From assembly GCA_018065305.1 (NCBI GenBank), contig JAGHTO010000026.1, positions 1 to 64,000 on the forward strand: 64,000 bases of DNA, read 5' to 3'. This DNA comes from Candidatus Cacconaster scatequi (GTDB lineage: Bacteria > Bacteroidota > Bacteroidia > Bacteroidales > UBA932). Every line of letters starts with the position of its first letter. Position 1 is the first letter of the stretch. Below the pieces are notes generated by a model, which saw nothing but the letters and a program-made list of their open reading frames with translations, had not been told where the DNA came from and did no database searches. Made by a program: the position numbers and the translations under genes. This document shows positions 27,329 to 35,474 of this stretch, one piece after another.

Positions 27329-28276
27329 ATGGAACAATTTGAGCACAAATTCAAGATTTTCTCCTGCAGAGGGTCCAGATATCTTGCCGAAAAGATAGCC
27401 GCTTCCCTCAAGACGGAATTGGGGAAGACGGAAGTGACCGTTTTCAGTGACGGGGAATTCCAGCCGGCATACAACGAAAGTGTCCGCGGCGCCACCGTAT
27501 TCATTGTCCAGAGCACCTTCCCTCCCACAGAAAATCTGATTGAGCTGTTGCTGATGATTGATGCGGCAAGACGCGCATCCGCATACAAGGTGATTGCCGT
27601 GATGCCCTATTTCGGATGGGCCCGCCAGGACAGAAAAGACCGTCCCCGCGTATCCATCGGAGCGAAACTTGTGGCGAACCTTCTCTCCGCAGCCGGGTGC
27701 GACCGCGTGATGACCTGCGACCTCCACGCCGACCAGATTCAAGGATTCTTCGACTTCCCCGTGGACCACATCTACGCAAGTTCCGTATTCCTCCCCTATC
27801 TGAGAAGCCTCAACATCGAAAATCTCTCGATTGCATCCCCCGATATGGGAGGAGCGAAGAGAGCGAATGCATATTCCCGTATTCTTGGCGTGCCGATGAT
27901 TATCTGTCACAAATCGCGCGCGAAAGCCAACGTAGTCGATTCGATGACCGCCATCGGAGAGGTCGAGGATCGCAATATCGTCATCGTCGATGATATGGTA
28001 GACACCGCTGGAACAATCACCAAGTGCGCCGATATGCTCAAGGAGAAGGGCGCTCTGAGCGTTCGCGCCGTGTGTACACATCCCGTCCTCTCCGGCAAGG
28101 CCTACGAAAGGATTGCGGCGTGTTCGCTTGAGGAGTTCATCGTCACCGACACTATTCCTCTGCGCTCCGACGTCGACACTTCCAAGTTCTCCGTCCTTTC
28201 AATCGCCCCCATCTTCGCCGAAGTCATCGATAAAGTATATCATTTCAAGCCCATCAGCGACTCATTTGTATTCTAG
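27329..28276 (+). CDS. prs: Ribose-phosphate pyrophosphokinase
   Basis: Prs makes phosphoribosyl pyrophosphate from ribose-5-phosphate and ATP for nucleotide, histidine, tryptophan and NAD synthesis. The 315-residue protein has the usual pair of phosphoribosyltransferase-like domains. The flexible loop region ARQDRKDRPRVSIGAK follows the metal-binding area, with CDLHADQIQGFF (about 130-141), and the PRPP-binding loop VDDMVDTAGT lies at about 218-227. It lies between engB and nadE, and its product feeds NAD synthesis, the role of the next gene. Confidence 0.96.
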   Translation: MEQFEHKFKIFSCRGSRYLAEKIAASLKTELGKTEVTVFSDGEFQPAYNESVRGATVFIVQSTFPPTENLIELLLMIDAARRASAYKVIAVMPYFGWARQDRKDRPRVSIGAKLVANLLSAAGCDRVMTCDLHADQIQGFFDFPVDHIYASSVFLPYLRSLNIENLSIASPDMGGAKRANAYSRILGVPMIICHKSRAKANVVDSMTAIGEVEDRNIVIVDDMVDTAGTITKCADMLKEKGALSVRAVCTHPVLSGKAYERIAACSLEEFIVTDTIPLRSDVDTSKFSVLSIAPIFAEVIDKVYHFKPISDSFVF

Positions 28277-28279
28277 AAT

Positions 28280-29125
28280 ATGGTACTTGACAACTCAATC
28301 TCCATCGAGACCGCATACGAGACCATTGTCAGCAAATTGAAGGCCTTCTTCAAGGATTGCGGCAGGACCAAGGCGGTGCTGGGACTCTCCGGCGGCATTG
28401 ATTCCGCGCTCGTTGCAGCCCTTGCCGTAGATGCCCTCGGGGCAAAAAACGTCCACGGAGTACTGATGCCGTCACAATTCTCGTCTCTCCATTCAGTATC
28501 CGACTCCATCGACCTTGCGAACAATCTGGAAATCTCCACTCATCTGATTCCCATCGACAAGATTTACAATCTGATGACTTTCGAGATGCACAACTTCCTG
28601 GAAAAGAACAAATGGAGCGTGGCAAAAGAGAATCTCCAGGCAAGAATCCGGGGTGACATCCTTATGGCCTATTCGAACCGCTTCGACGCCCTGCTGCTGA
28701 ACACTTCCAACAAGAGCGAACTGTTCGCAGGCTACGGAACCCTCTACGGGGATCTCTGCGGAGCGATAATGGTGATTGCCGACCTCTACAAGACCCAGGT
28801 GTTCGAATTGTCGGAATTCATCAACAAAAAGGCTGGACGCACAGTGATTCCCGAAGCCATCATTGAGAAGGAACCTTCCGCGGAACTGCGTCCGAATCAG
28901 AAAGATACGGACTCACTGCCTTCATACGACCTTCTCGACCCGGTGCTTTACGCCCTCAACGAAGGTGGTTTCTCGGCGGAAGACGTCATCTCTCACGGGG
29001 TATCGAAAGAACTGGTGGAGAGAGTGCTCAAGTTGAAGAAAGGCTCCGCGTTCAAGCTGATGCAGATTCCTCCCGTTCTGACCATTGGAAATCACCCCAT
29101 AGTCCCGGCATACAAATGCATCTGA
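28280..29125 (+). CDS. nadE: NAD+ synthetase, ammonia-dependent form
   Basis: NadE amidates nicotinic acid adenine dinucleotide to NAD+ using ATP. The 281-residue protein contains only the synthetase domain, with the pyrophosphatase-type P-loop LSGGIDSAL (36-44), NTSNKSE (about 135-141) and GDLCGAIMVIADLYKTQVF. The N-terminal nitrilase-like glutaminase domain found in larger glutamine-dependent NadE proteins is absent, so free ammonia is the likely nitrogen source. It starts 3 bases after prs. Confidence 0.93.
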   Translation: MVLDNSISIETAYETIVSKLKAFFKDCGRTKAVLGLSGGIDSALVAALAVDALGAKNVHGVLMPSQFSSLHSVSDSIDLANNLEISTHLIPIDKIYNLMTFEMHNFLEKNKWSVAKENLQARIRGDILMAYSNRFDALLLNTSNKSELFAGYGTLYGDLCGAIMVIADLYKTQVFELSEFINKKAGRTVIPEAIIEKEPSAELRPNQKDTDSLPSYDLLDPVLYALNEGGFSAEDVISHGVSKELVERVLKLKKGSAFKLMQIPPVLTIGNHPIVPAYKCI

Positions 29126-29144
29126 GACTCTGAAACCTGTTTGA

Positions 29145-29405
29145 ATGAAAGTCTTCCTGATATCTGCAATATTGCTTGCCCTGGCCGTGGCGGGGATGGC
29201 AGTCACCATCATCGTCAAGCCGGGAGGCAAGTTCCCGGACGGGGAGATATCACACAACAAGGAACTTCGGAAGCGCGGAATAATATGCGCGAAAGAAGAG
29301 GAACTCCGCAGGTGGGGGAAGAAGAGGAAGCGCATCCATCCCACCGGAGAGTGCCCCGAAGGCGGATGCGAGGGGTGCAGTTTCAGGGAAGAGCCGGGAA
29401 ACTGA
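29145..29405 (+). CDS. Small membrane-anchored protein with a C-terminal cysteine cluster
   Basis: This 86-residue protein has one N-terminal membrane helix (about residues 2-23), followed by the KPGGKFPDGEISHNKELRKRGI segment. The charged tail ends in CPEGGCEGCSF, three cysteines within ten residues, with another cysteine in IICAKEEE. Small proteins beginning with one helix and a K-x-GG-x-FP motif recur in Bacteroidota, but I know no tested function. The cysteines could bind a metal or form disulfides, which is inference. It is the last gene of the engB-prs-nadE operon, 19 bases after nadE. Confidence 0.75.
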   Translation: MKVFLISAILLALAVAGMAVTIIVKPGGKFPDGEISHNKELRKRGIICAKEEELRRWGKKRKRIHPTGECPEGGCEGCSFREEPGN

Positions 29406-29448
29406 TTTGTTATTTACGGGCATAATTGGTACATTTGCTTGTCCGAAA

Positions 29449-29534
29449 GCCCAGGTGGTGGAATAGGTAGACACGCGGGACTTAAAATCCCGTGGCCAGC
29501 AATGGCCGTACGGGTTCGATTCCCGTCCCGGGCA
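29449..29534 (+). tRNA. trnL: tRNA-Leu (anticodon TAA)
   Basis: This is a class II tRNA with a long variable arm (TGGCC/GGCCG region). The D loop contains GGTAGACAC, the anticodon stem CGGGA/TCCCG encloses loop CTTAAAA (TAA at 29483-29485), and the T arm is ACGGG-TTCGATT-CCCGT. The acceptor GCCCAGG/CCCGGGC has an A-C mismatch at positions 5-68, where a G would pair perfectly. Discriminator A is followed by CGA, so CCA is not encoded. Confidence 0.93.
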
Positions 29535-29543
29535 CGAGGAATT

Positions 29544-29582
29544 AATGCCAATTGATTGTTTTTCAACCAATTGGCATTTTAT
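29544..29582 (+). terminator. Rho-independent terminator after tRNA-Leu
   Basis: AATGCCAATTG (29544-29554) pairs perfectly with CAATTGGCATT (29568-29578), and the 3' arm runs into TTTT (29577-29580). It starts 9 bases after the tRNA. Confidence 0.88.
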
Positions 29583-29596
29583 ATCGCTAATTTAAT

Positions 29597-29604
29597 TAAA
29601 TTTG
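29597..29604 (+). promoter_or_regulatory. -7 box of the LOG-family gene
   Basis: TAAATTTG matches TAnnTTTG exactly, lies just after the tRNA-Leu terminator and ends 22 bases before the ATG at 29627. Confidence 0.65.
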
Positions 29605-29626
29605 CTTCTAATTGATAGAATCTGTT

Positions 29627-30199
29627 ATGAAATCTGTTGCAGTATATCTCGGTTCGGCAGCGGCCGCCGCAAAGTGGCGGAGCCTTGCCTATGATTTTGG
29701 AAAACGTTTGGCAGAGGGTGGAATAAAGGTTGTTTACGGTGGTGCGGATGTCGGAACAATGGCTTCTCTTGCCGACGGAGTCCTTGCAGGGAACGGACAT
29801 TTGACAGGTGTATTTCCGGTTGGATTCGGTGGCAAGCGTGAAGTTGCGGCACAACACCGCAATATTCTGAGAAATGATGTCACGGAGAAGGTCGAAGTTC
29901 TCGATCTTTCGGAGAGAAAAACGATGATGCGCTTGTTGTCAGACTGTTGCGTGATACTTCCGGGCAGTTTCGGTACGATGGATGAACTCTTCTGCTATGC
30001 CGTTGAGAATGAGGTGGGCATCCACGACAAGAAAGCATATATCCTGAACATCGACGGTTATTACGATGGCCTTGAGATGCAGGTGAACACAATGAAAAAG
30101 GAAGGATTCATCGCCGGAATTTCTTCAATAATGGTCTTTGTCCACAGCGTCGAAGAATTCTTCAGGATTATGGAGGACTCCTCTACGAGTAGCCGTTAA
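29627..30199 (+). CDS. LOG-family nucleotide 5'-monophosphate nucleosidase
   Basis: LOG proteins hydrolyse the N-glycosidic bond of nucleoside monophosphates; in plants and some bacteria the substrate is a cytokinin riboside phosphate, in others AMP or related compounds. The 190-residue protein has the Rossmann-like fold with VYGGADVGTM (about 36-45), ERKTMM (96-101) and the active-site block PGSFGTMDE (112-120), where most relatives read PGG-x-GT-x-x-E. The frame also opens with a TTG at 29612, but ATG 29627 gives the family's normal MKSVAVYLGS start and fits the -7 box at 29597. Its stop overlaps the end of the convergent phosphoesterase gene by 4 bases. Confidence 0.87.
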   Translation: MKSVAVYLGSAAAAAKWRSLAYDFGKRLAEGGIKVVYGGADVGTMASLADGVLAGNGHLTGVFPVGFGGKREVAAQHRNILRNDVTEKVEVLDLSERKTMMRLLSDCCVILPGSFGTMDELFCYAVENEVGIHDKKAYILNIDGYYDGLEMQVNTMKKEGFIAGISSIMVFVHSVEEFFRIMEDSSTSSR

Positions 30200-31050
30200 A
30201 GGCGCACGAATTCGACATCAATGTCCCGGCCGACATTCACCACAGCATAGCCGGCATGGTCCGTCTTTTCCTCCAGCGCATCGACAGTGACATACTCGAC
30301 ACCCTTGAATACGGTCTGTTCCCGATAATGATCGTGGCCTGTAAGCACGAGGTCCACGCCGTATCTTGAAAAAAGATCAGCCAGGTCATAAGTCTCTTCC
30401 AGCGGGTAATTGCTGGTATGACCCTGAGAAGTGTCCTTCATAAAGAAATGGGTATGGGTGAAGACTATGACATTCCTGTAACCGGAACTTTTGGCCTTGA
30501 GAATCTCTTCCAGCCACTCGCGCTGCCGCACACCGAGTGTACCGCCACCGGACTCCACAGAAATGTACAGGTCTTTTGCATTCGGTGTCACAACCTCGAA
30601 CCAGTAGGTGGAGGAGCCAAAACTGTTACAGTACTCTTTCCACCTGCCCCAGTACAGATCGTGATTCCCGGCTGTAATAAAAAGTTTCCGCCCGGCATCC
30701 TCAATAGGAGCAGTATGGGTGATGAACTCCGTGAAAGGCTTGTCTCCGTCCACAAGGTCGCCCAGACAGATAACGAACGGAGAGACTCCGTTATTCCCTA
30801 AATAATCGTTCACGAACCGGTCCAGATTCCCTGTCTCACCCGCAAGATGGCTATCCGTGAAAACGTGGACCGCATAGAGGTCGGAAATTGTCCGTATCGT
30901 CTGATAACCGTGCAGTTCATTGAACTCCATCGACTGCCGAAACCTCTCGTCAACATTCTCCCCCGCAGGTGCTACCATTCCCGCGAAATAGTATTTTTCA
31001 CAGGAAGCAAGGCACAGCGAAACAACAAATATGCATAAAAATCTCTTCAT
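30196..31050 (-). CDS. Calcineurin-like metallophosphoesterase, lipoprotein
   Basis: The 284-residue protein starts with a lipoprotein signal ending LASC (C17), so it is exported and membrane-anchored. The metallophosphoesterase motifs are complete: D-x-H in FTDSH (D66, H68), GDLVDG (97-102), GNHD (128-131), THTHFF and TGHDHY. The substrate is unknown. It starts 5 bases after the outer-membrane-protein gene and is the last gene of the glycan-degradation operon, which could hint at dephosphorylation of sugar phosphates or phosphorylated glycans. Confidence 0.88.
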   Translation of the reverse strand: MKRFLCIFVVSLCLASCEKYYFAGMVAPAGENVDERFRQSMEFNELHGYQTIRTISDLYAVHVFTDSHLAGETGNLDRFVNDYLGNNGVSPFVICLGDLVDGDKPFTEFITHTAPIEDAGRKLFITAGNHDLYWGRWKEYCNSFGSSTYWFEVVTPNAKDLYISVESGGGTLGVRQREWLEEILKAKSSGYRNVIVFTHTHFFMKDTSQGHTSNYPLEETYDLADLFSRYGVDLVLTGHDHYREQTVFKGVEYVTVDALEEKTDHAGYAVVNVGRDIDVEFVRL

Positions 31051-31055
31051 AGAAT

Positions 31056-31763
31056 TCAGAATTTATAGCTGACTCCCAATCTGGTGTCAATCCCGTAAAA
31101 TGAAGCTATCTGATGGAACGTACCGGTCGGCTTGATTCTGACGCAGGCCAGCAGACTGACTCTCTCATTCAGGTCATAATGTCCGTTTATGAAGAATATC
31201 GGCTGCCACATACGTTCATATTCGTATTCGTCATAATTGGAGATTCCACCCCCTACGTTCCATCTGCATTCCAATGGTCTGACGCGGAATGCCACGCGAT
31301 AGACCAGATTCAAGGGCGTCTCCCGGAGGGAAAATTTCTCCGGAGAATCCCCCGTATCGAACATCCCTCTGCCGAACAGACCGGCCTGGACACTGATATA
31401 ATTCATTCTGTAGCCGGCGCTGGCAGCAAACACCAGTTCCGATGAGCCGTATTTGTATAGGTTTCTGAAACTGACTGTTCCGTCTATGAAAATTTCTCCG
31501 ACAGGGAGCAGGAATTTCGGTCTTGCAGTGACGGAAGACGAGAATACCCCCGAGGTAAGAATCTCGGCGTTGGCTGTCATCTCGAAATGCCGGGCCAGAG
31601 GGAGAAAGCCGCGGACATCAACCCCTCCGTAGTTCTTCCATGAGGAATTGTATCCGTAGTTGGCATATGCGGAGACAGTGTACCTGTCGCTGCCGTAGGT
31701 CTGCGCGTTCAGTGCGCCACCGACCAGCAGAAAAAAAGCGAGTATAATGATTTTATTCTTCAT
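31056..31763 (-). CDS. Putative outer-membrane beta-barrel protein
   Basis: The 235-residue protein has a Sec signal peptide (about 1-20, ending LNAQ) followed by many alternating strands rich in aromatic residues. It ends in ...RLGVSYKF, the terminal phenylalanine typical of BAM-inserted barrels. I do not recognise a named family. Its start overlaps the GH92 stop by 4 bases and the phosphoesterase follows by 5 bases, so it is translated with the glycan enzymes. It may be a small outer-membrane pore or structural protein of this locus, which otherwise has no SusC-like transporter. That role is inference. Confidence 0.7.
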   Translation of the reverse strand: MKNKIIILAFFLLVGGALNAQTYGSDRYTVSAYANYGYNSSWKNYGGVDVRGFLPLARHFEMTANAEILTSGVFSSSVTARPKFLLPVGEIFIDGTVSFRNLYKYGSSELVFAASAGYRMNYISVQAGLFGRGMFDTGDSPEKFSLRETPLNLVYRVAFRVRPLECRWNVGGGISNYDEYEYERMWQPIFFINGHYDLNERVSLLACVRIKPTGTFHQIASFYGIDTRLGVSYKF

Positions 31764-33934
31764 CGGGCCATATTAAAATGCAGGATGCCTCCATCCACCA
31801 GATCTTCGTGCATTATGAACGGCTCCTTGAGACGCCTTGCGCCCAATCTGACACTGGAAGCCGTGAAGCAACCGCTTGAATTGCCGGGAGCCTCGATATT
31901 AAAATCCCCGCCTGGCAGATGCAGCGCAACCTTCTTGAAGAGAGGAATTCCAAGTGCATACTGGCAGGAAGCCGGGCAGACAGGATAGAAGCCAAGAGCT
32001 GAAAAAACATACCAAGCGCTTGTCTGGCCGTTGTCCTCATCCCCGCAGTATCCGTCAGGAGCGGCGCTGTAGAATTTCTCCATGACTTCGCGCACTCGCT
32101 GCTGCGTCTTTTCGGGGCGGTCACACCAGTCATAGAGATAGAGCATATGCTGAATCGGCTGGTTGCCGTGTGCGTAATTGCCCATGTTCATAATCTGCAT
32201 CTCCCTTATTTCGTGGATTATACCCCCATAATAACTATCGTCGAAGTCGGGCGGCATATTGAAGACTCCGTCAAGCGCCGCCTCAAACTGAGCCTTTCCG
32301 CCCATCAGTTCCACAAGACCAGGAATATCGTGGAAAACTGACCATGTGTAGTGGAGGGAGTTGCCCTCGGTGAAATCGCCTCCCCATTTCAGGGGATTGA
32401 AATTTCCGGGGAATGAACCGTCCTCATTGCGGCCTGACATAAGCGACCAGTCCTTGCGGAACAGATTGCGATAGTTCTGCGCGGATTTTCCGTAAGGGGC
32501 AATCTCCGCCTCGGGTTTTCCGAGAGCCTTGCCGAGAGTGTATATGCACCAGTCGTTATAGGCATATTCCAAAGTGCGGGCGGCACTCTCCCGAATGCCT
32601 ACATTGCAAGGCACGAAGCCAAGTGAATCATAGTACTGCCATCCGAGACGGCCGGTGGAGGAGATTTTCGGATGCACGTTGTGAGCCCCGTGAACCACGG
32701 CTTCCCAGAGGGTTTCGATGTCATAACCCCTGATCCCCTTGAGGTAGGCTTCGGCCACTACCGAAGCGGAGTTGTTGCCCACCATACACTGTCTGTGTCC
32801 GGGGCTTGCCCATTCGGGCAGGAATCCGCTCTCAAGATAGGTGTTGACAAGGCCCTCCTGCATCTTTGCGGCCTGTTCGGGATAGAGCAGGTCCACAAGG
32901 GCGAAAAGGCAGCGGAAGGTGTCCCAAAATCCGGTGTCGCCGAAAAGATAACCTTCGTGAACCTGTCCGTCAAAGGGGCTGTAGTGCACCCTTTTCCCTT
33001 CAGGAGTCACCTCGCTGAGGTCTCTCGGGAAAAGGACGGAGCGGTAGAGGCAGGAGTAGAATGTCCTCAGATGGTCGATGTTACTGTCTTCCACCTCCAC
33101 ACGGGAGAGGACTTCGTTCCAGCGGTTGCGGCCCGCTTCCCTGAGCCGGTCAAAGTTTCCGTCTCCCAGTTCAGTCAGGTTGGACACCGCCTGTTCCTCA
33201 CTTATGAATGAGGCTGCAACTTTCAGGTTCACCTGACTGCCCTTTGAAGTGGGAAAAGAGACAAGGAGGCGGTCAGGCGCTCCGGAGTCCTCAACGGTAA
33301 AGTCGGTGTCGGCGTCAATCACGAACCAGAGTCTGAAATTGTTGCTCACTCCGCCGTGGTTGTTTGTGGTTGAACCGATGATTCTGCGTCCGTCCAACCG
33401 CAATGTGGCCTTTTCGGCATCGAATGCATCTATCACAAGATAGGAGGAGTCCCTTTCCGGATAGGTGATGCGGAATGCGGCGGCCCTTTCCGTCGGCGTC
33501 AGTTCGAGATATGTGTCGTGGTCTGCAAGATACACTCCGTAATAGTACGGGGTAGCGGTCTCGGCCTTGTGGGAGAACCAGCTGGCGCGGGCAGGTCCCT
33601 CAGATACCGGCCCTGTCGTCACGGGCATTATGCTGAACTGTCCGTAGTCGTTGATCCAGGGGCTCGGCTGGTGCGTCATCTTGAAGCCCTGTATCTTGTC
33701 ATCGGTATAGACGTATGCCCAGCCGTTGCCCATTTTTCCGGTGTGGGGTGTCCAGAAGTGTGTGCCCCAGGGCAGGGCCACTGCGGGATAGGTGTTTCCT
33801 GTGGAGAGCTGAAATTTTGAAAGGGTACCCACAAGAGTACTCACATAGTCCACGGGTTCGGATGTTTGTGGGGTTTCGGTGGTGCAGGCCGATGCACACA
33901 GCAGCGCCGCAATAATGACGGACAGATGCTTCAT
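31760..33934 (-). CDS. Glycoside hydrolase family 92 (alpha-mannosidase), lipoprotein
   Basis: GH92 enzymes are calcium-dependent, inverting exo-alpha-mannosidases that act on N-glycans and yeast mannan. The 724-residue protein starts MKHLSVIIAALLCASAC (lipobox, C17), then VDYVSTLVGTLS and GNTYPAVALPWGTHFWTPHTG. Near the C terminus it carries IHEIREMQ, YAHGNQPIQHM and GDEDNGQTSAWYVFSALGFYPV, which hold the catalytic acid and base regions. The reading frame is open to 34213, but that extension runs antisense-like through the upstream gene in another frame and has no GH92 similarity. ATG 33934 gives the signal peptide and lies 1 base after the upstream stop. The gene appears intact, unlike its two upstream neighbours. 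Confidence 0.93.
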   Translation of the reverse strand: MKHLSVIIAALLCASACTTETPQTSEPVDYVSTLVGTLSKFQLSTGNTYPAVALPWGTHFWTPHTGKMGNGWAYVYTDDKIQGFKMTHQPSPWINDYGQFSIMPVTTGPVSEGPARASWFSHKAETATPYYYGVYLADHDTYLELTPTERAAAFRITYPERDSSYLVIDAFDAEKATLRLDGRRIIGSTTNNHGGVSNNFRLWFVIDADTDFTVEDSGAPDRLLVSFPTSKGSQVNLKVAASFISEEQAVSNLTELGDGNFDRLREAGRNRWNEVLSRVEVEDSNIDHLRTFYSCLYRSVLFPRDLSEVTPEGKRVHYSPFDGQVHEGYLFGDTGFWDTFRCLFALVDLLYPEQAAKMQEGLVNTYLESGFLPEWASPGHRQCMVGNNSASVVAEAYLKGIRGYDIETLWEAVVHGAHNVHPKISSTGRLGWQYYDSLGFVPCNVGIRESAARTLEYAYNDWCIYTLGKALGKPEAEIAPYGKSAQNYRNLFRKDWSLMSGRNEDGSFPGNFNPLKWGGDFTEGNSLHYTWSVFHDIPGLVELMGGKAQFEAALDGVFNMPPDFDDSYYGGIIHEIREMQIMNMGNYAHGNQPIQHMLYLYDWCDRPEKTQQRVREVMEKFYSAAPDGYCGDEDNGQTSAWYVFSALGFYPVCPASCQYALGIPLFKKVALHLPGGDFNIEAPGNSSGCFTASSVRLGARRLKEPFIMHEDLVDGGILHFNMAR

Positions 33935-33935
33935 A

Positions 33936-34607
33936 TTATTTGATGATGTTCGTTTCCTTGGTGAATTTGATGATTTCGGGGAGGTAGCCGAAAGCCAGGC
34001 CGGTGACGGTGTCGGCGCAGCCGTAGTAGACAGCCACCTTGCCTGTCTCCTTCTCATAGAGGGCTGCGCAGGGGAATGTGACGTTGGGGACGTCTCCTGT
34101 GCACTCGTAAATCTCCCTCGGGGAGATGAGATATGCCCCGCTGCGGGCCAGAACCTTCCAGGCCCTGTCGGTATCCTTCGGATTGTTAAGAGTTCCATCA
34201 TAACTGACCGCAAGTTGCAGTCCCTTGCAGTCCCAGTTCATAATGAACACTCCCCCGTCGCTGTACGGGTCTATGAAAACCTCAAAATCATGGTTTTTCC
34301 AGATTATGTCATCCCTTTTCGTGATGTCTCCCGTGATTTTTTTCTCTTCAATGCGGGCTCCGATATAGAGACATTCATTGTCCCAGAGCATCTTGACATT
34401 GGTTTTCATCGCCGGAGTCGGGAAGTTCAGTCCACGGATGTCGGTGAAGTCATCACTGAAAGGGGCGGATTCCCAGGACTTCTCAGTCAGGTATCCGTCA
34501 ATCTTCATCTTCTCACCTGTACGCGGTGCATCATAAATGCGGGGCAATGTCTCTGATATCGCGAGAATCGGAAGGAACAGAGCCAGAATCAAAGCAAATC
34601 TCTTCAT
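33936..34607 (-). CDS. Chimera: CBM9-like N-terminal half fused to a GH130 C-terminal tail
   Basis: The 223-residue frame has a signal peptide (about 1-20) and then a CBM9-like domain: [18 protein letters not shown] and HDFEVFIDP. The domain jumps directly to YSDGG, without the ~25 residues (the YYE-x-E-x-NA region) that normally separate these blocks. It continues to [14 protein letters not shown] at about residue 148. The rest, [20 protein letters not shown] to [19 protein letters not shown], is the C-terminal end of a GH130 mannoside phosphorylase. The junctions are near 34263-34268 and 34150-34160. The GH130 catalytic part is absent, so that activity should be lost. It lies 12 bases after the truncated GH29 gene and 1 base before GH92, so its frame is kept within a working operon. 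Deletion between a CBM9-like and a GH130 gene is the likeliest origin; an assembly error is the alternative. Confidence 0.75.
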   Translation of the reverse strand: MKRFALILALFLPILAISETLPRIYDAPRTGEKMKIDGYLTEKSWESAPFSDDFTDIRGLNFPTPAMKTNVKMLWDNECLYIGARIEEKKITGDITKRDDIIWKNHDFEVFIDPYSDGGVFIMNWDCKGLQLAVSYDGTLNNPKDTDRAWKVLARSGAYLISPREIYECTGDVPNVTFPCAALYEKETGKVAVYYGCADTVTGLAFGYLPEIIKFTKETNIIK

Positions 34608-34619
34608 ATATTCTGGATG

Positions 34620-35279
34620 CTAATAATTGTTGAAACTCATCACCTGACCGGAACCCCTGTAAAGATTCAGCGGGCCTTCCAGTTCGAGTGCAAGGACTGT
34701 GATATGCTCGTCGAGAATATCCTCCGGGACATTGATGTAATATACTCCCGGAACTTCGCTCCAGTCAATGTCATTGTACAGATTCCAGTCAAGAGTACGG
34801 TCGGTTCCCACTACCCTCACCTTCTTGATATGGGTCTTGAGGCCACCCTGCCGGCGTACCTCATCGACAAAAGGGGTGAGGACGTCGCGTCCTGCCGCAC
34901 AACTCTTTACCGTGCTGACATCTCCGGCCTTCGTGTCCCACAGGGCGACTCCGTCGTGATGTTTGGTGGTGATTACGGTATATTTCGCACCGCTCTCACG
35001 GATAAGGGAAACCCACTCCTTGGGGTCATATTTTTCTGCGGTGAAATCCTTCTTCTGGTCGAAATAATCCTCCAGGCTCACGCGCTTGTTGTGGAATGCC
35101 CAGCTTTCAGACCAGTCCCCGCGGGAATAGATGCCCCAGTGGATGAAAATTCCCAGTTTTGCATTGGAGAACCATTCCATACGCGCGGCTTTCTGCTCGG
35201 GTGTCTCACTCCGGACAGGCTGCCCATAAGAGAGTGCCGAAACAGTCAATGCAATGACAATCAATAGGTATCGTTCCAT
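34620..35279 (-). CDS. Internally deleted GH29 alpha-L-fucosidase
   Basis: The 219-residue protein has a signal peptide (about 1-19) and a clear GH29 N terminus: KLGIFIHWGIYSRGDWSE, the block YDPKEWVSLIRESGAKYTVITTKHHDG and LTPFVDEVRRQGGLK at about residue 145. Full GH29 enzymes are about 420-500 residues, and the segment with the catalytic nucleophile (W-x-D region) is missing. After the junction near 34831-34850 the chain resumes with KKVRVVGTDRTLDW and ends PLNLYRGSGQVMSFNNY. This tail resembles the C-terminal beta-sandwich of a glycosidase, but I cannot say whether it comes from the same gene. The frame is preserved, with the next gene 12 bases downstream. An active fucosidase is unlikely. 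A near-consensus -7 box (TAAATTCG) lies about 30 bases upstream. Confidence 0.75.
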   Translation of the reverse strand: MERYLLIVIALTVSALSYGQPVRSETPEQKAARMEWFSNAKLGIFIHWGIYSRGDWSESWAFHNKRVSLEDYFDQKKDFTAEKYDPKEWVSLIRESGAKYTVITTKHHDGVALWDTKAGDVSTVKSCAAGRDVLTPFVDEVRRQGGLKTHIKKVRVVGTDRTLDWNLYNDIDWSEVPGVYYINVPEDILDEHITVLALELEGPLNLYRGSGQVMSFNNY

Positions 35280-35336
35280 AATGGAAGAATGATATATTTT
35301 CCGAATTTACATAAAATATCTCAATTCCACGCCCGT

Positions 35337-35474
35337 TTATAAAAGAAGCATCATAAAGGGGTATTCTACTACGGTGATGTTGTCATAATATACTCCGTGC
35401 ACTCCGGATTCCCCTGTAACTTGAGAGACGGCAGCCTTGGTTTCACCACCGATATTATTGTCAATGGGAATCTT
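35337..35474 (-). pseudogene. Possible gene remnant after the GH106 stop codon
   Basis: Directly after the GH106 TAA the same frame stays open for 45 codons before another TAA at 35337-35339. It reads as ordinary protein, including SQVTGESGVHGVYYDNITVVEY, a strand pattern like the C-terminal end of a beta-sandwich domain. There is no start codon or signal. It may be the leftover tail of a deleted neighbouring gene. The remaining bases to 35280 hold only A/T-rich sequence before the GH29 start. Chance openness over 45 codons is possible. Confidence 0.35.

Noticed and set aside
33935-34213. N-terminal 93-residue extension of the GH92 gene
   Set aside because: It lies over the upstream gene in another frame, is proline/serine/arginine-rich shadow sequence, and the lipoprotein signal begins exactly at ATG 33934.
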